Shown in pieces: positions 1 to 10,063 of a stretch of DNA of 64,000 nucleotides. The stretch covers positions 434,001-498,000 of the forward strand of contig NZ_JARBFX010000003.1 in the NCBI RefSeq assembly GCF_028863665.1, written 5' to 3'. A program made the position numbers and the translations under genes. How positions within the stretch are numbered: the first letter of the stretch is position 1; the number at the start of each line of letters is the position of its first letter. Source of the stretch: Aquabacter sediminis (GTDB lineage: Bacteria > Pseudomonadota > Alphaproteobacteria > Rhizobiales > Xanthobacteraceae). A model generated the notes under the pieces. It did no database searches, had not been told where the DNA came from, and saw only the letters and a list, made by a program, of their open reading frames with translations.

Positions 1-1
1 T

Positions 2-3000
2 CTCGGCCTTTCGGCCCAGGACGTGGCCGGCGCGGCGGTGAGCGATGCGGGGGATGTGAATGGCGACGGCTATGCCGACATTCTCATCGGCGCCCCCAAC
101 AAATTTGGCGCCGGGTCAAGCGATGGCGGCGCAGCCTATCTCATCTATGGCAGCAAGACCGGCTTCGGCACCATCGACCTCACCTTGTTCGAGGATGGGG
201 CGTCCGACAACGATCCGGGCATCAAGATCTCCAGCAGCACCACGGATGATTATCTTGGCTGGTCGGTGAGCGCGGCAGGGGATGTGAACGGCGACGGCTA
301 TGCCGACGTCCTGGTGGGCGCCCCCTATGCCAATGCGGCGGCGGGCGTGGCCTATCTCATCTATGGCGCGCCCACGGGCCTTGCTTCGTTCGACATCTCC
401 GTCTTTTCCGACGAGGACGCGTCCAATGACCCCGGCATCCGGATTTCCGGAGTGTCCGGCAGCCTCGCCGGTGTTTCCGTGAGCGCGGCTGGCGACGTGA
501 ACGGGGACGGCGTGGACGACATCCTCGTCGGCGCCACGTACGCCCAGGCAGGGCCAGGCTCGGCCTATGTGATCTATGGGAAGACGGCAGAGGCGGGTGG
601 CCTGTCCGCCATCGACCTCTCCGTGTTCGAGGATGATGACGCCACCAACGATCCCGGCATCAAGATCACCGGGGCGGCGGGCCTGGCGGCCGGCTATTCC
701 ATTGCCGCCATCGGCGACGTGAACGGCGACGCCATCGACGATTTCGTGGTGGGCGCGCCGTTCGTGAATGGCGCGAATATGTGGAGCGGCGCCGCCTATG
801 TGATCTATGGCAAGGCGGATGGCGCCCTCTCGAACATCTCGCTTGCCACGCTCGATGGCGCAGAGGGCAGCACGCTCGGGGCCAAGATCTCCGGCGCCGA
901 GGGCTTCGGCTTCGCCGGCTATGCGGTGAGCGGCCTCGGCGACATCAATGGCGATGGCATCGATGACTTCGCCGTCACCTCCAACATGGCAAGCTTCGAG
1001 GGGCGGCCCTATGCGGGTGCGGCCTATGTGATCTACGGCAAGGATGGCGGGATCGGGAACATTTCCCTCGCCGACCTCACGGCGAGCCAGGGCGCCACCG
1101 TCCGCGGGCCCGCGGCCTACAGCTTTGCCGGCGTCTCCGTCAGCGACGCGGGCGACGTGAATGGCGATGGCATCGCCGACCTGATCGTCGGCGCCCACGG
1201 CACCTCGCCCGACGGCCTTTACTCCGCCGGCGCGGCCTTCCTGGTCTATGGCAAGGCCGGCGGCATCGGCGACATCGACCTCTTCGCCCTCACGGCAGAC
1301 CAGGGCTTCCGCCTGGTGGGCGGAGCGGTGGCCGACCAGGCCGGCTATGCGGTGAGCGCGGCAGGGGACATCAATGGCGACGGCTATGACGACGTGATCG
1401 TCGGCGCCTTCGGCGTCGACGTGACACGGAGCACACCGCTGTCCGGGGACGAGGTTCCCGCCGACGAAGCACCAGCTGAAATGGCTGAGACCGCCATTGC
1501 CAAGAAGGCGGTCGAATCCGGCTCGAGCGCGGGGGACGCTGGTGCCGCTTATGTCGTCTACGGCTTCGCCAATGGCCCCCACGTCACCTCGGTCGGCACA
1601 ACGGCGGAGAGTGGCGGTTACGCAGCGGGGCAGGCGCTCACGCTCACCGTGACTTTTGATAGCGCGGTGCTGGTGGACACCACCGGCGGCGTGCCGAAGC
1701 TCACCTTGGAGACCGGCACCGTCGACCGACTGGCCACCTATGTCTCGGGCTCGGGGTCCACGACGCTCACCTTCACCTATGAGATCCAGCCGGGCGACAA
1801 GACCGCTGCCTTGGACGTGGCGGGCGTTGATGCCTTGTCGCTGGACGGCGCGACGCTGACCAGCGCCGATGGCAGCCCTGTCTCCCTGGTCCTGCCGGCG
1901 CCGGGCGCCGAGGGCTCCCTCTCGGCGGCCGCGACGATCATGATCGATGCGGCTCCGGTGCTCACGCTCGCGGGCAGCAGCCTGAGCGTCGAGGAAGGCG
2001 TCGCCACCGCCCTCGACAGCGGCTTGACCCTCTCCGATGCGGACGACGCCACCCTCGGGAGCGCAAAGGTCCAGATCACCGATGGCTATAAGAAGGGCGA
2101 GGATCAGCTGTCCTTGTCCGCCAGCTCCGTGTGGGGGGACATCCAGGGCACTTTCAATGTGGACACCGGCACGCTCAACCTGACCTCCGGCTCGGGCAAG
2201 GCCACCCTGGAGCAGTGGCGCGCGGCGCTGGCGGCCGTCAGCTACACCAATCTCAAGAACGCGCCTTCGGAGGAGGTTCGCACCGTCACCATCAGCGTGA
2301 GCGACCCGCTTGGAGCCATTTCGCAGGCGCAGAAAAGCCTCACCGTGACCCCGGTGAATGATGCTCCGGTCTTCCTGGCATCGGACTTGGTGAAGTATGG
2401 GGCTCAGGAGGGCCAGGCCGTCAGCCTCGACATCTCCAAATTTGCCAATTCCGCCTATGATCCAGACGGCGACGTGGTGACCTACAAGATCGTGGCCATC
2501 CCCCAGGGCGGCCTGACCATTGATGGCCTCGCCGCGAAGGCCGGGGACGTCATCAGCCTGGACTCCAAACTGGTGTGGACACCGCCCGCCAACAGCACCG
2601 GCAACTTGCCCGCTTTCCAAATCGCAGCCTTTGACGGCGTGGCCCAGAGCACCCAGATCAACACCGTGTACGTCAACGTGGCCGACGTGAACCCCATCCT
2701 GACCAGTCCGCTCACCGCATCCGTGGCGGAGAACAGCCCGGCGGGGACGGTGGTGGCGCGCCTGGAGGTCTCCGGTGACCAGGATGGCCTCACCTTCGGC
2801 TTCGCCAGCACCAAGACGGAAGTGGGACCCGACGGCGTGGCGGTGGTCGGCACGGTCGGGGCCGGCACGAATGCCGGCACGGTCATCAGCCCGGACGGCG
2901 CGTTCGCCCTCGACGTCAAGACCGGCGTCATCACCGTCCAAGACGCATCGAAGCTGGATTTTGAAAAGACAGCCAGCTACACGATTACCGTCACTGTGGA

Positions 3001-6000
3001 TGACGAGGACGCGGACACGATGGCGGACAGCACGCTGACCCTCACCGTAGACCTGACCGACGTGAACGAGGCGCCCACCATCGCCGCCACCGGGAAGGTC
3101 CTCAAGATCACCGACCTCAGCCGGCTGCCGGCGACGGACGTGGCCACGATCACCGGCGCGAAGACCGAAGAGTATCTGGGAGTTTCCGTCTCCAGTGCCG
3201 GCGACGTGAATGGCGACGGCATCGGCGATTTTATCGTCGGCGCAACCGACAGCAGCTCCGACCAGGGTGCTGGGGCCGCCTATGTGATCTACGGCAAGAC
3301 AGGCGGGCTGAGCAGCTTCTCGGTCGCCGACATGACAGCCTCAGACGGCTTCAAGATTTCCGGCGCGACGGCGAAGGACCAGGCCGGATACTCCGTGTCG
3401 AGCGCCGGCGACCTGAACGGCGATGGCATCGACGATCTCCTCATCGGTGCCATGAATGCCGACAAGCCCGCGAACGCGACCGCGGCCTCAGCGGGTCCGG
3501 GCGCGGCCTATGTGGTCTATGGCAAGGCGGGGGGCTCAGGCGACATCGACCTTGGCGACCTGTCCGCGTCCGACGGCTTCAAGATCATCCCCGCTTTGGC
3601 CACGAGCCGCCTGGGCTTTGCCGTCGCCTCGGCCGGCGACATCAACAAGGACGGCATCGACGACATCATTGTCGGCGCCAGTACGGCGGGGGTCACCGGA
3701 ACGTTCTCGGGCGGCGCCTACGTCATTTACGGAAAGACGGAAGGGCTCGGCACAATCGACCTCTCCAAGCTGACCGACAGCCAGGGCTTCGCCCTCGGCG
3801 GCAGGCCGTACGACAGTGTCGGCTATTCGGTCTCCGGCATCGGTGACGTGAATGGAGACGGCATTGACGACTTTGCCGTCGCCGCGCCCGGCTACGATTT
3901 CCAAAGCCCGCTCGGCGCCTCCTACAGCATGTCAAACGTCGGCGCGGCGTTCGTGGTCTATGGCAATAAGGACGGGCTCGCCACGTTCAACATGTCGACC
4001 GGCATGGGAACGAAGGGCTTCACGATCATCGGCCCCTCCGCTGTCGTCAATCTCGGATACTCGGTCTCTGAGGCCGGCGACGTGAACGGCGACGGCATCG
4101 CCGACCTCATCGTGGGCGGTCACAAGACCGAGGACGGCAAGGGCGCAGCCTATGTCATCTACGGAAAGGCGGGCGTGCACGCCGACGTGGCGCTCGCCTC
4201 GCTTACCGCAGAGACGGGCTTCAAGATCGTCGGCGCAGCGGCCGGGGAGCAGGCGGGCTATTCCGTCTCCAGCGCCGGCGATGTGAACGGGGACGGCATC
4301 GACGATCTGCTGGTGGGCGCGAACAGAACGAGCCCCAACGGCTACTACTCCGGGACCACCTATGTGGTGTTCGGAACGAAGGGGGAGCGCGGCGCCCTCG
4401 ACCTGGCCACCCTCACCCCGGACCAGGGGGTCGCGCTTGAGGGGGCCGGATACTACAGTTATGCTGGCTTCTCCGTCTCGGCCGCGGGTGACGTGAATGG
4501 GGACGGCATAGACGACCTGATTGTCGGCGCTCCCAATACCAATGAGAATTATTCCGGCGCCGCCTACATCATCTATGGCAAGAAGGACTTCGCACCCTCC
4601 GTTCCGCTGGAAGGCACGGCGGTGCGCCTGACCTATAACGACCTCCTCAAGGTCGCCACCGTCTCCGATCCCGATGGGGACGCGGTCTCGTTCAAGCTGG
4701 TGGCGCTCGGCTCGGGCGCGCTCATGGTGGACGGCGTCGCGGCCGTCGCGGGGGAGACCCTCATCACCGAAACCTCGGTGGTCACCTGGACCCCGCCCGC
4801 CAACACCCTCGGCACGGTGGAGGCCTTCTCGGTGGTCGCCTTCGACGGCGCGCTGGCTTCTGACGATCCCGAACCGGTGCCCGTGCGCATCGCGGTCACC
4901 GACGTGGATCCCGTGCTCACCGGCCCGTCCGCCGTCACCCTGGCGGAGAACAGCCCTGCGGGCACCGTGGTGGCCCAATTGGCCGTCTCCGGCGACCAGG
5001 ACGGCCTGACCTTCGGCTTTGACGGTGGGATGAGCGGCGAGACCGACGGACAGGTGCTGAGCGCCGACGGCGCCTTCGCGCTCGACGTGAAGACCGGCAC
5101 AATCACCGTGCACGACGCCTCAAAGCTCGATTTCGAGGCCGTTTCAGGCTTCACGCTCAACGTCACGGTGGACGACGAGGACGCGGACACCATCGCCGAT
5201 AGCAGCCTCTCGCTTGCCATCACGCTCACCGATGCCAACGATGCGCCGGTGCTCGCCGGCCTGCCGCAGACGGCGGTGGCCGCCACTGCCGGCACGGCGG
5301 GCGCACTGCCCGCCTTCACCTTCACCGATCAGGACAGCACGCTGTTCACCGTCACGCTCCAGGCGGTGAATGGCACGCTGGGTGGGCTGGTGGATGCCGA
5401 CGCCACCACGGCCGGGCTTCAGCTTTCAGGCACAGCGGACCAGATCCAGGCCCTGCTGAAGGGGGCCCTCTTCACCCCCCGGGTGGATGGCGCGGCCGAG
5501 GTGGAGATCAGCGTTTCCGACGGCGCGGGTGGCCTTGCATCGGACAAGGTGGTCTTCAAGGTCTCCACGCCCTCTGGCACCACGGTTGATGTGGAGGGCG
5601 CCGTCGTCACCACCGTCAAGGAAACCCAGGCGGACGGCAGCGTGAAGCAGACCGTGAGTGTGTCGCCCGAGGACGTCACCACGCCGACGGACATCCCCCT
5701 GGTCCAGGACGCGACCGAGACGCTGCTCTCCGCCCGGATCCCCGCCGGCATCGGCCTCACCGCCGAGGGCTCCACCGCACCGCTCGGCAGCGCGGCGAGC
5801 CTTGAGGAGTTGATCGCCCAGATCCGCCTGCACACCCCGGAGGGCTCTTCGGACCAGGTCCAGCTCACCGAAGGCGGCAAGGGCTTCCTCGCGGACCTGC
5901 CTGCAGACACGTCCCTGGTGGTCCAGACGCTGGTGCTTACCGCCACGGCGGGCGCCGACACCAATACCCCCATCGTCGTCCGCGTGCCCGAGGGTAGCGC

Positions 6001-7489
6001 GCCCACGGCCCTTGTGATCGATGCCAGCGCCTTGCCCCCGGGCACCCAGATCCAGTTCGAGAACGTCTCCTTCGCCGCCGTGGTGGGGCCGGTGACGCTC
6101 GGCGGCGGCGCGGGCGCCCAGATGGTCTTCGCCGATGACGCGGTTCAGTCCATCATGCTCGGGGCCGATGACGACGAGCTTCATGCCGGCGGCGGCAATG
6201 ACATTGTGGGCTCGGCCGGCGGTGATGACCGCATCTTCGGCGAAGACGGCGACGACATCGTCTTCGGCGGGCCCGGCCGCGACCTGCTCCATGGCGGCCT
6301 CGGCACCGACACCGCCCGCTTCGACGGCAACCGGGCCGATTACGAGATCGTCCAGGACCGCGGCATCACCGTGGTGCGCACGCTTGCCGATGCCACGGAC
6401 GTGGACGCGCTGGTGAATGTGGAGCACATCGCCTTCGCGGACGGCACGGTGGATGTGGCCTTGCCCGAGAGCATCGGCTGGATTTCGGCGCTCTACCTCA
6501 AGGTGCTGGGCCGGCAGGGCGACCTGGATGGCATCCAGCATTATGCCGCCCTGGCCGAGCGCGGCGTCTCCGCCGGCGACATCGCCCTTGCCATCTTCAA
6601 CTCCCCCGAGGCCATCGCCAACGGCACGGGAGCGGCGGCGGGCGAAGTGACCGTGGAGCAGCTCTATCGCACCCTGTTCGATCGCGAGCCGGATGCGGAA
6701 GGCCTCGCCTATCACAAGGCCCAGCTCGCCCAAGGCATCACCATGGCGGAGGTGGCCGCCCATTTCGTGCACGCTCCGGAAATGCTCGAGCATGTGCCCA
6801 GCCTGGACGCCCTCGACTTCAGCGTGGGCGAGGTGACGGCCGGCATCGTCACCGGCACCACCGGCGACGACACGCTCCAGGGCGGTGTGCTCGACGACCT
6901 GCTGATCAGCAATGGCGGCAACGACGTCATGGACGGGCGCACCGGCGATGACACGGTGGTGGTCTCGGGCAATCGCGCGGACTATTCCATCGAGGAAAAG
7001 GACGTGCACTGGACCGTGAAGCCGATCATCCTGCCGAACCTACCGCACGATGGCGCCCTTCTCGCCGCACTCATCCTGAAGAACGTGGAGCATATCCAGT
7101 TCGATGACATGACCGTCGACCTGACGCACAGCTCGGACCTGGAATGGATCGGCGCCCTCTACACCCAAGTCCTGGGGCGCCAGGGGGAAGAGAGCGGTCT
7201 GGTGGCCCATCTGGCGGACTACCAGGCGGGCGCCAGCAAGGGGGAGATCGCCCTCTCCTTCATGCTTTCGCCGGAGGCCGTGGACGCCGGGCATGGGACG
7301 CAGGATGCCGCGCACCTGACCGCCGACACGGTCTACCAGGCGCTCCTCGGCCGGGCGCCGACGGACGCAGACCACGCGACCTATGGCGAGCTGGAGATGG
7401 ATCTGGTGGCCCTCGCCAACGCCCTGATGGGCAGCCTGGAGATGCACGGACACTACCAGACGCCGACGCAGCAGGACTTCTTCATCTGA
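2..7489 (+). CDS. Giant FG-GAP / cadherin-like / RTX / DUF4214 surface or secreted protein (5' end outside window)
   Basis: The reading frame is open to the left edge, so the N-terminus is missing and the first in-frame GTG at 23 is not a credible start. About 2,495 residues remain. Counting from nt 23, residues 1-513 hold seven FG-GAP blades with GDVNGDGxxD calcium loops. An Ig-like segment (520-643) and cadherin-like segments (643-1016) follow. A second block of seven blades spans 1036-1520, with further cadherin-like repeats to about 1850. The tail is built twice from RTX-type nonapeptides (about 2043-2096 and 2280-2313) and a DUF4214 domain (about 2150-2256 and 2373-2473). FG-GAP blades form integrin-like beta-propellers, and RTX tails bind calcium and usually mark type I secretion. 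I infer an adhesin-like or matrix protein outside the cell. No secretion genes are visible here. No transfer signature was seen beyond the repetitiveness. Confidence 0.9.
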   Translation, partial: LGLSAQDVAGAAVSDAGDVNGDGYADILIGAPNKFGAGSSDGGAAYLIYGSKTGFGTIDLTLFEDGASDNDPGIKISSSTTDDYLGWSVSAAGDVNGDGYADVLVGAPYANAAAGVAYLIYGAPTGLASFDISVFSDEDASNDPGIRISGVSGSLAGVSVSAAGDVNGDGVDDILVGATYAQAGPGSAYVIYGKTAEAGGLSAIDLSVFEDDDATNDPGIKITGAAGLAAGYSIAAIGDVNGDAIDDFVVGAPFVNGANMWSGAAYVIYGKADGALSNISLATLDGAEGSTLGAKISGAEGFGFAGYAVSGLGDINGDGIDDFAVTSNMASFEGRPYAGAAYVIYGKDGGIGNISLADLTASQGATVRGPAAYSFAGVSVSDAGDVNGDGIADLIVGAHGTSPDGLYSAGAAFLVYGKAGGIGDIDLFALTADQGFRLVGGAVADQAGYAVSAAGDINGDGYDDVIVGAFGVDVTRSTPLSGDEVPADEAPAEMAETAIAKKAVESGSSAGDAGAAYVVYGFANGPHVTSVGTTAESGGYAAGQALTLTVTFDSAVLVDTTGGVPKLTLETGTVDRLATYVSGSGSTTLTFTYEIQPGDKTAALDVAGVDALSLDGATLTSADGSPVSLVLPAPGAEGSLSAAATIMIDAAPVLTLAGSSLSVEEGVATALDSGLTLSDADDATLGSAKVQITDGYKKGEDQLSLSASSVWGDIQGTFNVDTGTLNLTSGSGKATLEQWRAALAAVSYTNLKNAPSEEVRTVTISVSDPLGAISQAQKSLTVTPVNDAPVFLASDLVKYGAQEGQAVSLDISKFANSAYDPDGDVVTYKIVAIPQGGLTIDGLAAKAGDVISLDSKLVWTPPANSTGNLPAFQIAAFDGVAQSTQINTVYVNVADVNPILTSPLTASVAENSPAGTVVARLEVSGDQDGLTFGFASTKTEVGPDGVAVVGTVGAGTNAGTVISPDGAFALDVKTGVITVQDASKLDFEKTASYTITVTVDDEDADTMADSTLTLTVDLTDVNEAPTIAATGKVLKITDLSRLPATDVATITGAKTEEYLGVSVSSAGDVNGDGIGDFIVGATDSSSDQGAGAAYVIYGKTGGLSSFSVADMTASDGFKISGATAKDQAGYSVSSAGDLNGDGIDDLLIGAMNADKPANATAASAGPGAAYVVYGKAGGSGDIDLGDLSASDGFKIIPALATSRLGFAVASAGDINKDGIDDIIVGASTAGVTGTFSGGAYVIYGKTEGLGTIDLSKLTDSQGFALGGRPYDSVGYSVSGIGDVNGDGIDDFAVAAPGYDFQSPLGASYSMSNVGAAFVVYGNKDGLATFNMSTGMGTKGFTIIGPSAVVNLGYSVSEAGDVNGDGIADLIVGGHKTEDGKGAAYVIYGKAGVHADVALASLTAETGFKIVGAAAGEQAGYSVSSAGDVNGDGIDDLLVGANRTSPNGYYSGTTYVVFGTKGERGALDLATLTPDQGVALEGAGYYSYAGFSVSAAGDVNGDGIDDLIVGAPNTNENYSGAAYIIYGKKDFAPSVPLEGTAVRLTYNDLLKVATVSDPDGDAVSFKLVALGSGALMVDGVAAVAGETLITETSVVTWTPPANTLGTVEAFSVVAFDGALASDDPEPVPVRIAVTDVDPVLTGPSAVTLAENSPAGTVVAQLAVSGDQDGLTFGFDGGMSGETDGQVLSADGAFALDVKTGTITVHDASKLDFEAVSGFTLNVTVDDEDADTIADSSLSLAITLTDANDAPVLAGLPQTAVAATAGTAGALPAFTFTDQDSTLFTVTLQAVNGTLGGLVDADATTAGLQLSGTADQIQALLKGALFTPRVDGAAEVEISVSDGAGGLASDKVVFKVSTPSGTTVDVEGAVVTTVKETQADGSVKQTVSVSPEDVTTPTDIPLVQDATETLLSARIPAGIGLTAEGSTAPLGSAASLEELIAQIRLHTPEGSSDQVQLTEGGKGFLADLPADTSLVVQTLVLTATAGADTNTPIVVRVPEGSAPTALVIDASALPPGTQIQFENVSFAAVVGPVTLGGGAGAQMVFADDAVQSIMLGADDDELHAGGGNDIVGSAGGDDRIFGEDGDDIVFGGPGRDLLHGGLGTDTARFDGNRADYEIVQDRGITVVRTLADATDVDALVNVEHIAFADGTVDVALPESIGWISALYLKVLGRQGDLDGIQHYAALAERGVSAGDIALAIFNSPEAIANGTGAAAGEVTVEQLYRTLFDREPDAEGLAYHKAQLAQGITMAEVAAHFVHAPEMLEHVPSLDALDFSVGEVTAGIVTGTTGDDTLQGGVLDDLLISNGGNDVMDGRTGDDTVVVSGNRADYSIEEKDVHWTVKPIILPNLPHDGALLAALILKNVEHIQFDDMTVDLTHSSDLEWIGALYTQVLGRQGEESGLVAHLADYQAGASKGEIALSFMLSPEAVDAGHGTQDAAHLTADTVYQALLGRAPTDADHATYGELEMDLVALANALMGSLEMHGHYQTPTQQDFFI

Positions 7490-7823
7490 GGGCGCGCCGT
7501 TTCAGGCTCAAGACCGCGCCGGGGCCTTGCGCACCGGCCTCGGGAGAAACGCAGGCCGGCCTTCGGGCCGGCCTGCTTTTTGGCGTCTGCGGCTCCCCCC
7601 GCGCGCCGGCCGCGGGACGGAGCCGGCCCTAGACCTGCTCTCGCGGGCATGCTATCGGCGCGCTCACCGGCATTTCGGGCCGGGCAAGGATCCCTGATGA
7701 CCCCGGTCAGCCTGCGACGACGAACGGATGTGGCGCGCCTTGCGGCGCACGCCCGCCTGTTCCTGCCCGCCTGACCGGCCTCTCGCGCCGGGGCGGGATG
7801 CTCGTTCTCGCCCGGTTGCTCCC
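7490..7823. other. Non-coding gap between the giant protein and the acetyltransferase
   Basis: This 334-bp gap contains the intrinsic terminator at 7551-7581 and the leader of the acetyltransferase gene. Short open frames here are GC-driven and have no recognisable protein content. I saw nothing else I can support. Confidence 0.5.
7551..7581 (+). terminator. Rho-independent terminator of the giant surface-protein gene
   Basis: A perfect 11-bp stem (GCAGGCCGGCC / GGCCGGCCTGC) closes on a TTCG tetraloop at 7562-7565 and is followed directly by TTTT. It lies 62 nt after the stop codon of the giant gene. Confidence 0.85.
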
Positions 7824-8354
7824 ATGACTGAACTTCCGCTTAAGATCACGCACGAATCCCCCTCGGCCGCCGACGCCATCGAGAAGCTGCACCGGCGCAC
7901 CTTCGGCCCCGGCCGGTTCGCCCGCACTGCCTTCCGGCTGCGGGAACAGGCGCCTCACGACCGGGCGCTCTCCTTCACCGCCTATGTGGGAACCATGATG
8001 GTGGGCTCCGTGCGGCTGACCCCCATCGCCATCGGCGACACGCCGGCTTTGTTGCTCGGCCCGCTCACCGTGGAGCCGCCGTTCCGGACGGTGGGCATTG
8101 GCGGGCGGCTCATGACCGTCTCCCTGGACGCGGCCCGCGCCGCCGGTCACAAGCTGGTGCTGCTGGTGGGCGACGAGCCCTATTATCGGCGGTTCGGGTT
8201 CAAGCCGGTGCCCCATGGCAGCGTGCAGATGCCCGGCCCCGTGGACCCTGCCCGGCTCCTGGTGGCCGAGCTTGAACCCGGCGCCTTCCAGGGCGTCAAC
8301 GGCCCGGCGCGGGGCGTGGCGCCGGCTGGCCTGGACACGACCGCGGCGCGCTGA
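7824..8354 (+). CDS. GNAT-family N-acetyltransferase (YhbS-like)
   Basis: A 176-residue GCN5-related acetyltransferase. The central GPLTVEPPFRTVGIGGRL segment (about residues 78-95) is the acetyl-CoA pyrophosphate-binding motif A. The later PYYRRFGF segment is typical of YhbS-like members, which act on small molecules or proteins in the cytosol. The substrate cannot be read from sequence. I chose ATG 7824 because the protein then begins one strand before the fold; the frame stays open upstream to about 7728 without a convincing start. The gene stands alone and converges on the DAHP synthase gene, with a shared terminator between them. Confidence 0.8.
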   Translation: MTELPLKITHESPSAADAIEKLHRRTFGPGRFARTAFRLREQAPHDRALSFTAYVGTMMVGSVRLTPIAIGDTPALLLGPLTVEPPFRTVGIGGRLMTVSLDAARAAGHKLVLLVGDEPYYRRFGFKPVPHGSVQMPGPVDPARLLVAELEPGAFQGVNGPARGVAPAGLDTTAAR

Positions 8355-8373
8355 GACGCCATGTCAGAAACGA

Positions 8374-8401
8374 AAACGCCCCGGCCGAGGCCGGGGCGTT
8401 T
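8374..8401. terminator. Bidirectional terminator between the acetyltransferase and DAHP synthase genes
   Basis: A 13-bp perfect inverted repeat (AAACGCCCCGGCC / GGCCGGGGCGTTT) with a two-base centre lies between two convergent genes. The A-run on one side and T-run on the other let it act on both strands. Confidence 0.8.
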
Positions 8402-8436
8402 CCTGTTTCAGGCTGTGACGGCCGATGGCTGGCGGA

Positions 8437-9888
8437 TCACTCCGCCGCAGCCACTTCCGGCCGTCCGCGCGCGAGGCGCTCGCGCTTCAGCAATTCCGCC
8501 ACCAGGAAAGCCAGCTCGATGGCCTGCTCCGCATTGAGGCGGGGATCGCAATAGGTGTGGTAGCGGTCCCGCAGGTCCTCGTCGGAGATGGCCCGGGCGC
8601 CGCCGGTGCATTCGGTGACGTTCTTGCCGGTCATTTCCAGGTGCACGCCGCCCGCATAGGTGCCCTCGGCCGCATGCACGTCGAAGAAGGTCTTGATCTC
8701 CGACTGGATCCGCTCGAACGGGCGGGTCTTGTAGCCGGAGGCGGCCTTGATGGTGTTGCCGTGCATGGGATCGCACGACCACACCACGGTGCGGCCTTCC
8801 TTCTCCACCGCGCGCACCAGAGCCGGCAGGTGGTCGCCCACCTTCTCGGCGCCGAAGCGGCAGATGAGGGTGATGCGGCCGGCCTCATTGTCGGGCTGGA
8901 GCACGTCCAGCAGGCGGATGAGGCCATCCGGCGTCAGCGAGGGGCCGCACTTGATGCCGATCGGGTTGCGGATGCCGCGGAAATATTCCACGTGCGCATG
9001 GTCCGGCTGGCGGGTGCGGTCGCCGATCCACAGGAGGTGGCCGGAGGTGGCGTACCAGTCGCCCGAGGTGGAATCCACCCGGGTGAGGGCCTGCTCATAG
9101 CCCAGAAGCAGCGCCTCGTGGCTGGTGAAGAAGTCCGTGGTCCGCATCTCCGGGTGGGACTGGGGGTCGATCCCGCAGGCGCGCATGAAGTCGAGCGCCT
9201 CGGTGATGCGGTTGGCCAGTTCCTGGTAGCGATGGGATTGCGGGCTGTCCTTCACGAAGCCCAGCATCCACTGATGGGCATTGGACAGGTTGGCATAGCC
9301 GCCCGAGGCAAACGCGCGCAGCAGATTGAGGGTCGCCGCCGACTGGCGGTAGGCCTCCAGCTGGCGGCGCGGATCGGGGATGCGGGCCTCCGGCGTGAAG
9401 GCGATGTCATTGACGATGTCGCCGCGATAGCTCGGCAGCTCCACGCCGTTGACGGTCTCCGTGTCCGCCGAGCGGGGCTTGGCGAACTGGCCAGCAATGC
9501 GGCCCACCTTCACAACCGGCGAGCCGCCGGAGAAGGTCAGGACCACCGCCATCTGCAAGAAGACGCGGAAGAAATCGCGGATGTTGTCGGCGGAGTGCTC
9601 GTCGAAGCTCTCGGCGCAGTCGCCGCCCTGGAGCAGGAAGGCCTCGCCCTTCGCCACCTTGGCCAGGTGCGCCTTGAGGCGGCGCGCCTCGCCGGCAAAC
9701 ACCAGCGGCGGGTAGGAGGCGATCTTGCCTTCCACCTCGCTCAGGAGCGCGGGGTCTGGATACGAGGGCACCTGGACGACCGGATAAAATCGCCACGAAT
9801 CCGGACGCCAGCCTTCGGCGCGGCGAGAGACCATCTCGGCGCCGGTGGTGCGATCGGAAACGGGACGGGTCGTCATAACGCTCTCCAT
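8437..9888 (-). CDS. aroG: 3-deoxy-7-phosphoheptulonate (DAHP) synthase, class II
   Basis: A 483-residue cytosolic enzyme that condenses phosphoenolpyruvate and erythrose 4-phosphate in the first step of the shikimate pathway. Class II (plant-type) hallmarks are visible: QGGDCAESF (about 87-95, with the metal-binding Cys at 91), [10 protein letters not shown] (about 300), [10 protein letters not shown] (about 370) and [18 protein letters not shown] (about 405). Length fits the family, which is usually 450-480 residues. ATG 9888 is preceded by GGAGGAGA six to seven bases upstream, better placed than the second ATG at 9876. The gene is single. Strong conservation leaves little doubt about function; the symbol follows rhizobial usage. 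Confidence 0.95.
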   Translation of the reverse strand: MESVMTTRPVSDRTTGAEMVSRRAEGWRPDSWRFYPVVQVPSYPDPALLSEVEGKIASYPPLVFAGEARRLKAHLAKVAKGEAFLLQGGDCAESFDEHSADNIRDFFRVFLQMAVVLTFSGGSPVVKVGRIAGQFAKPRSADTETVNGVELPSYRGDIVNDIAFTPEARIPDPRRQLEAYRQSAATLNLLRAFASGGYANLSNAHQWMLGFVKDSPQSHRYQELANRITEALDFMRACGIDPQSHPEMRTTDFFTSHEALLLGYEQALTRVDSTSGDWYATSGHLLWIGDRTRQPDHAHVEYFRGIRNPIGIKCGPSLTPDGLIRLLDVLQPDNEAGRITLICRFGAEKVGDHLPALVRAVEKEGRTVVWSCDPMHGNTIKAASGYKTRPFERIQSEIKTFFDVHAAEGTYAGGVHLEMTGKNVTECTGGARAISDEDLRDRYHTYCDPRLNAEQAIELAFLVAELLKRERLARGRPEVAAAE

Positions 9889-10063
9889 TCAAGTCTCCTC
9901 CGGCCGGAAGCGGTCCGACACTGCTCGGGCCTTAAGCTTCTTGTCTTTGCGGCCGGGGTAGCGGCTTATACACGAGGTCGGCGGCGAGGGTAACCCGTGG
10001 TTTTCCCGTGGTCTCCGACGCCTTGGCATATGGGGGCGTGCCCCCGCGAAACCAAGTTGCGCG

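Noticed and set aside
116-2941. 941-codon open frame antisense to the giant surface protein
   Set aside because: Its translation is rich in Gly, Ala, His, Arg and Asp with periodicity mirroring the FG-GAP repeats. It is a GC-driven shadow of the real gene.
8425-9993. 522-codon open frame opposite the DAHP synthase gene
   Set aside because: The minus-strand protein carries unmistakable class II DAHP synthase motifs. The opposite frame has no family-like content and extends past both ends of the gene.
10038-10063. Short GGGGGC/GCCCCC hairpin after the racemase gene as terminator
   Set aside because: The loop is only two bases and there is no T-run in either direction.
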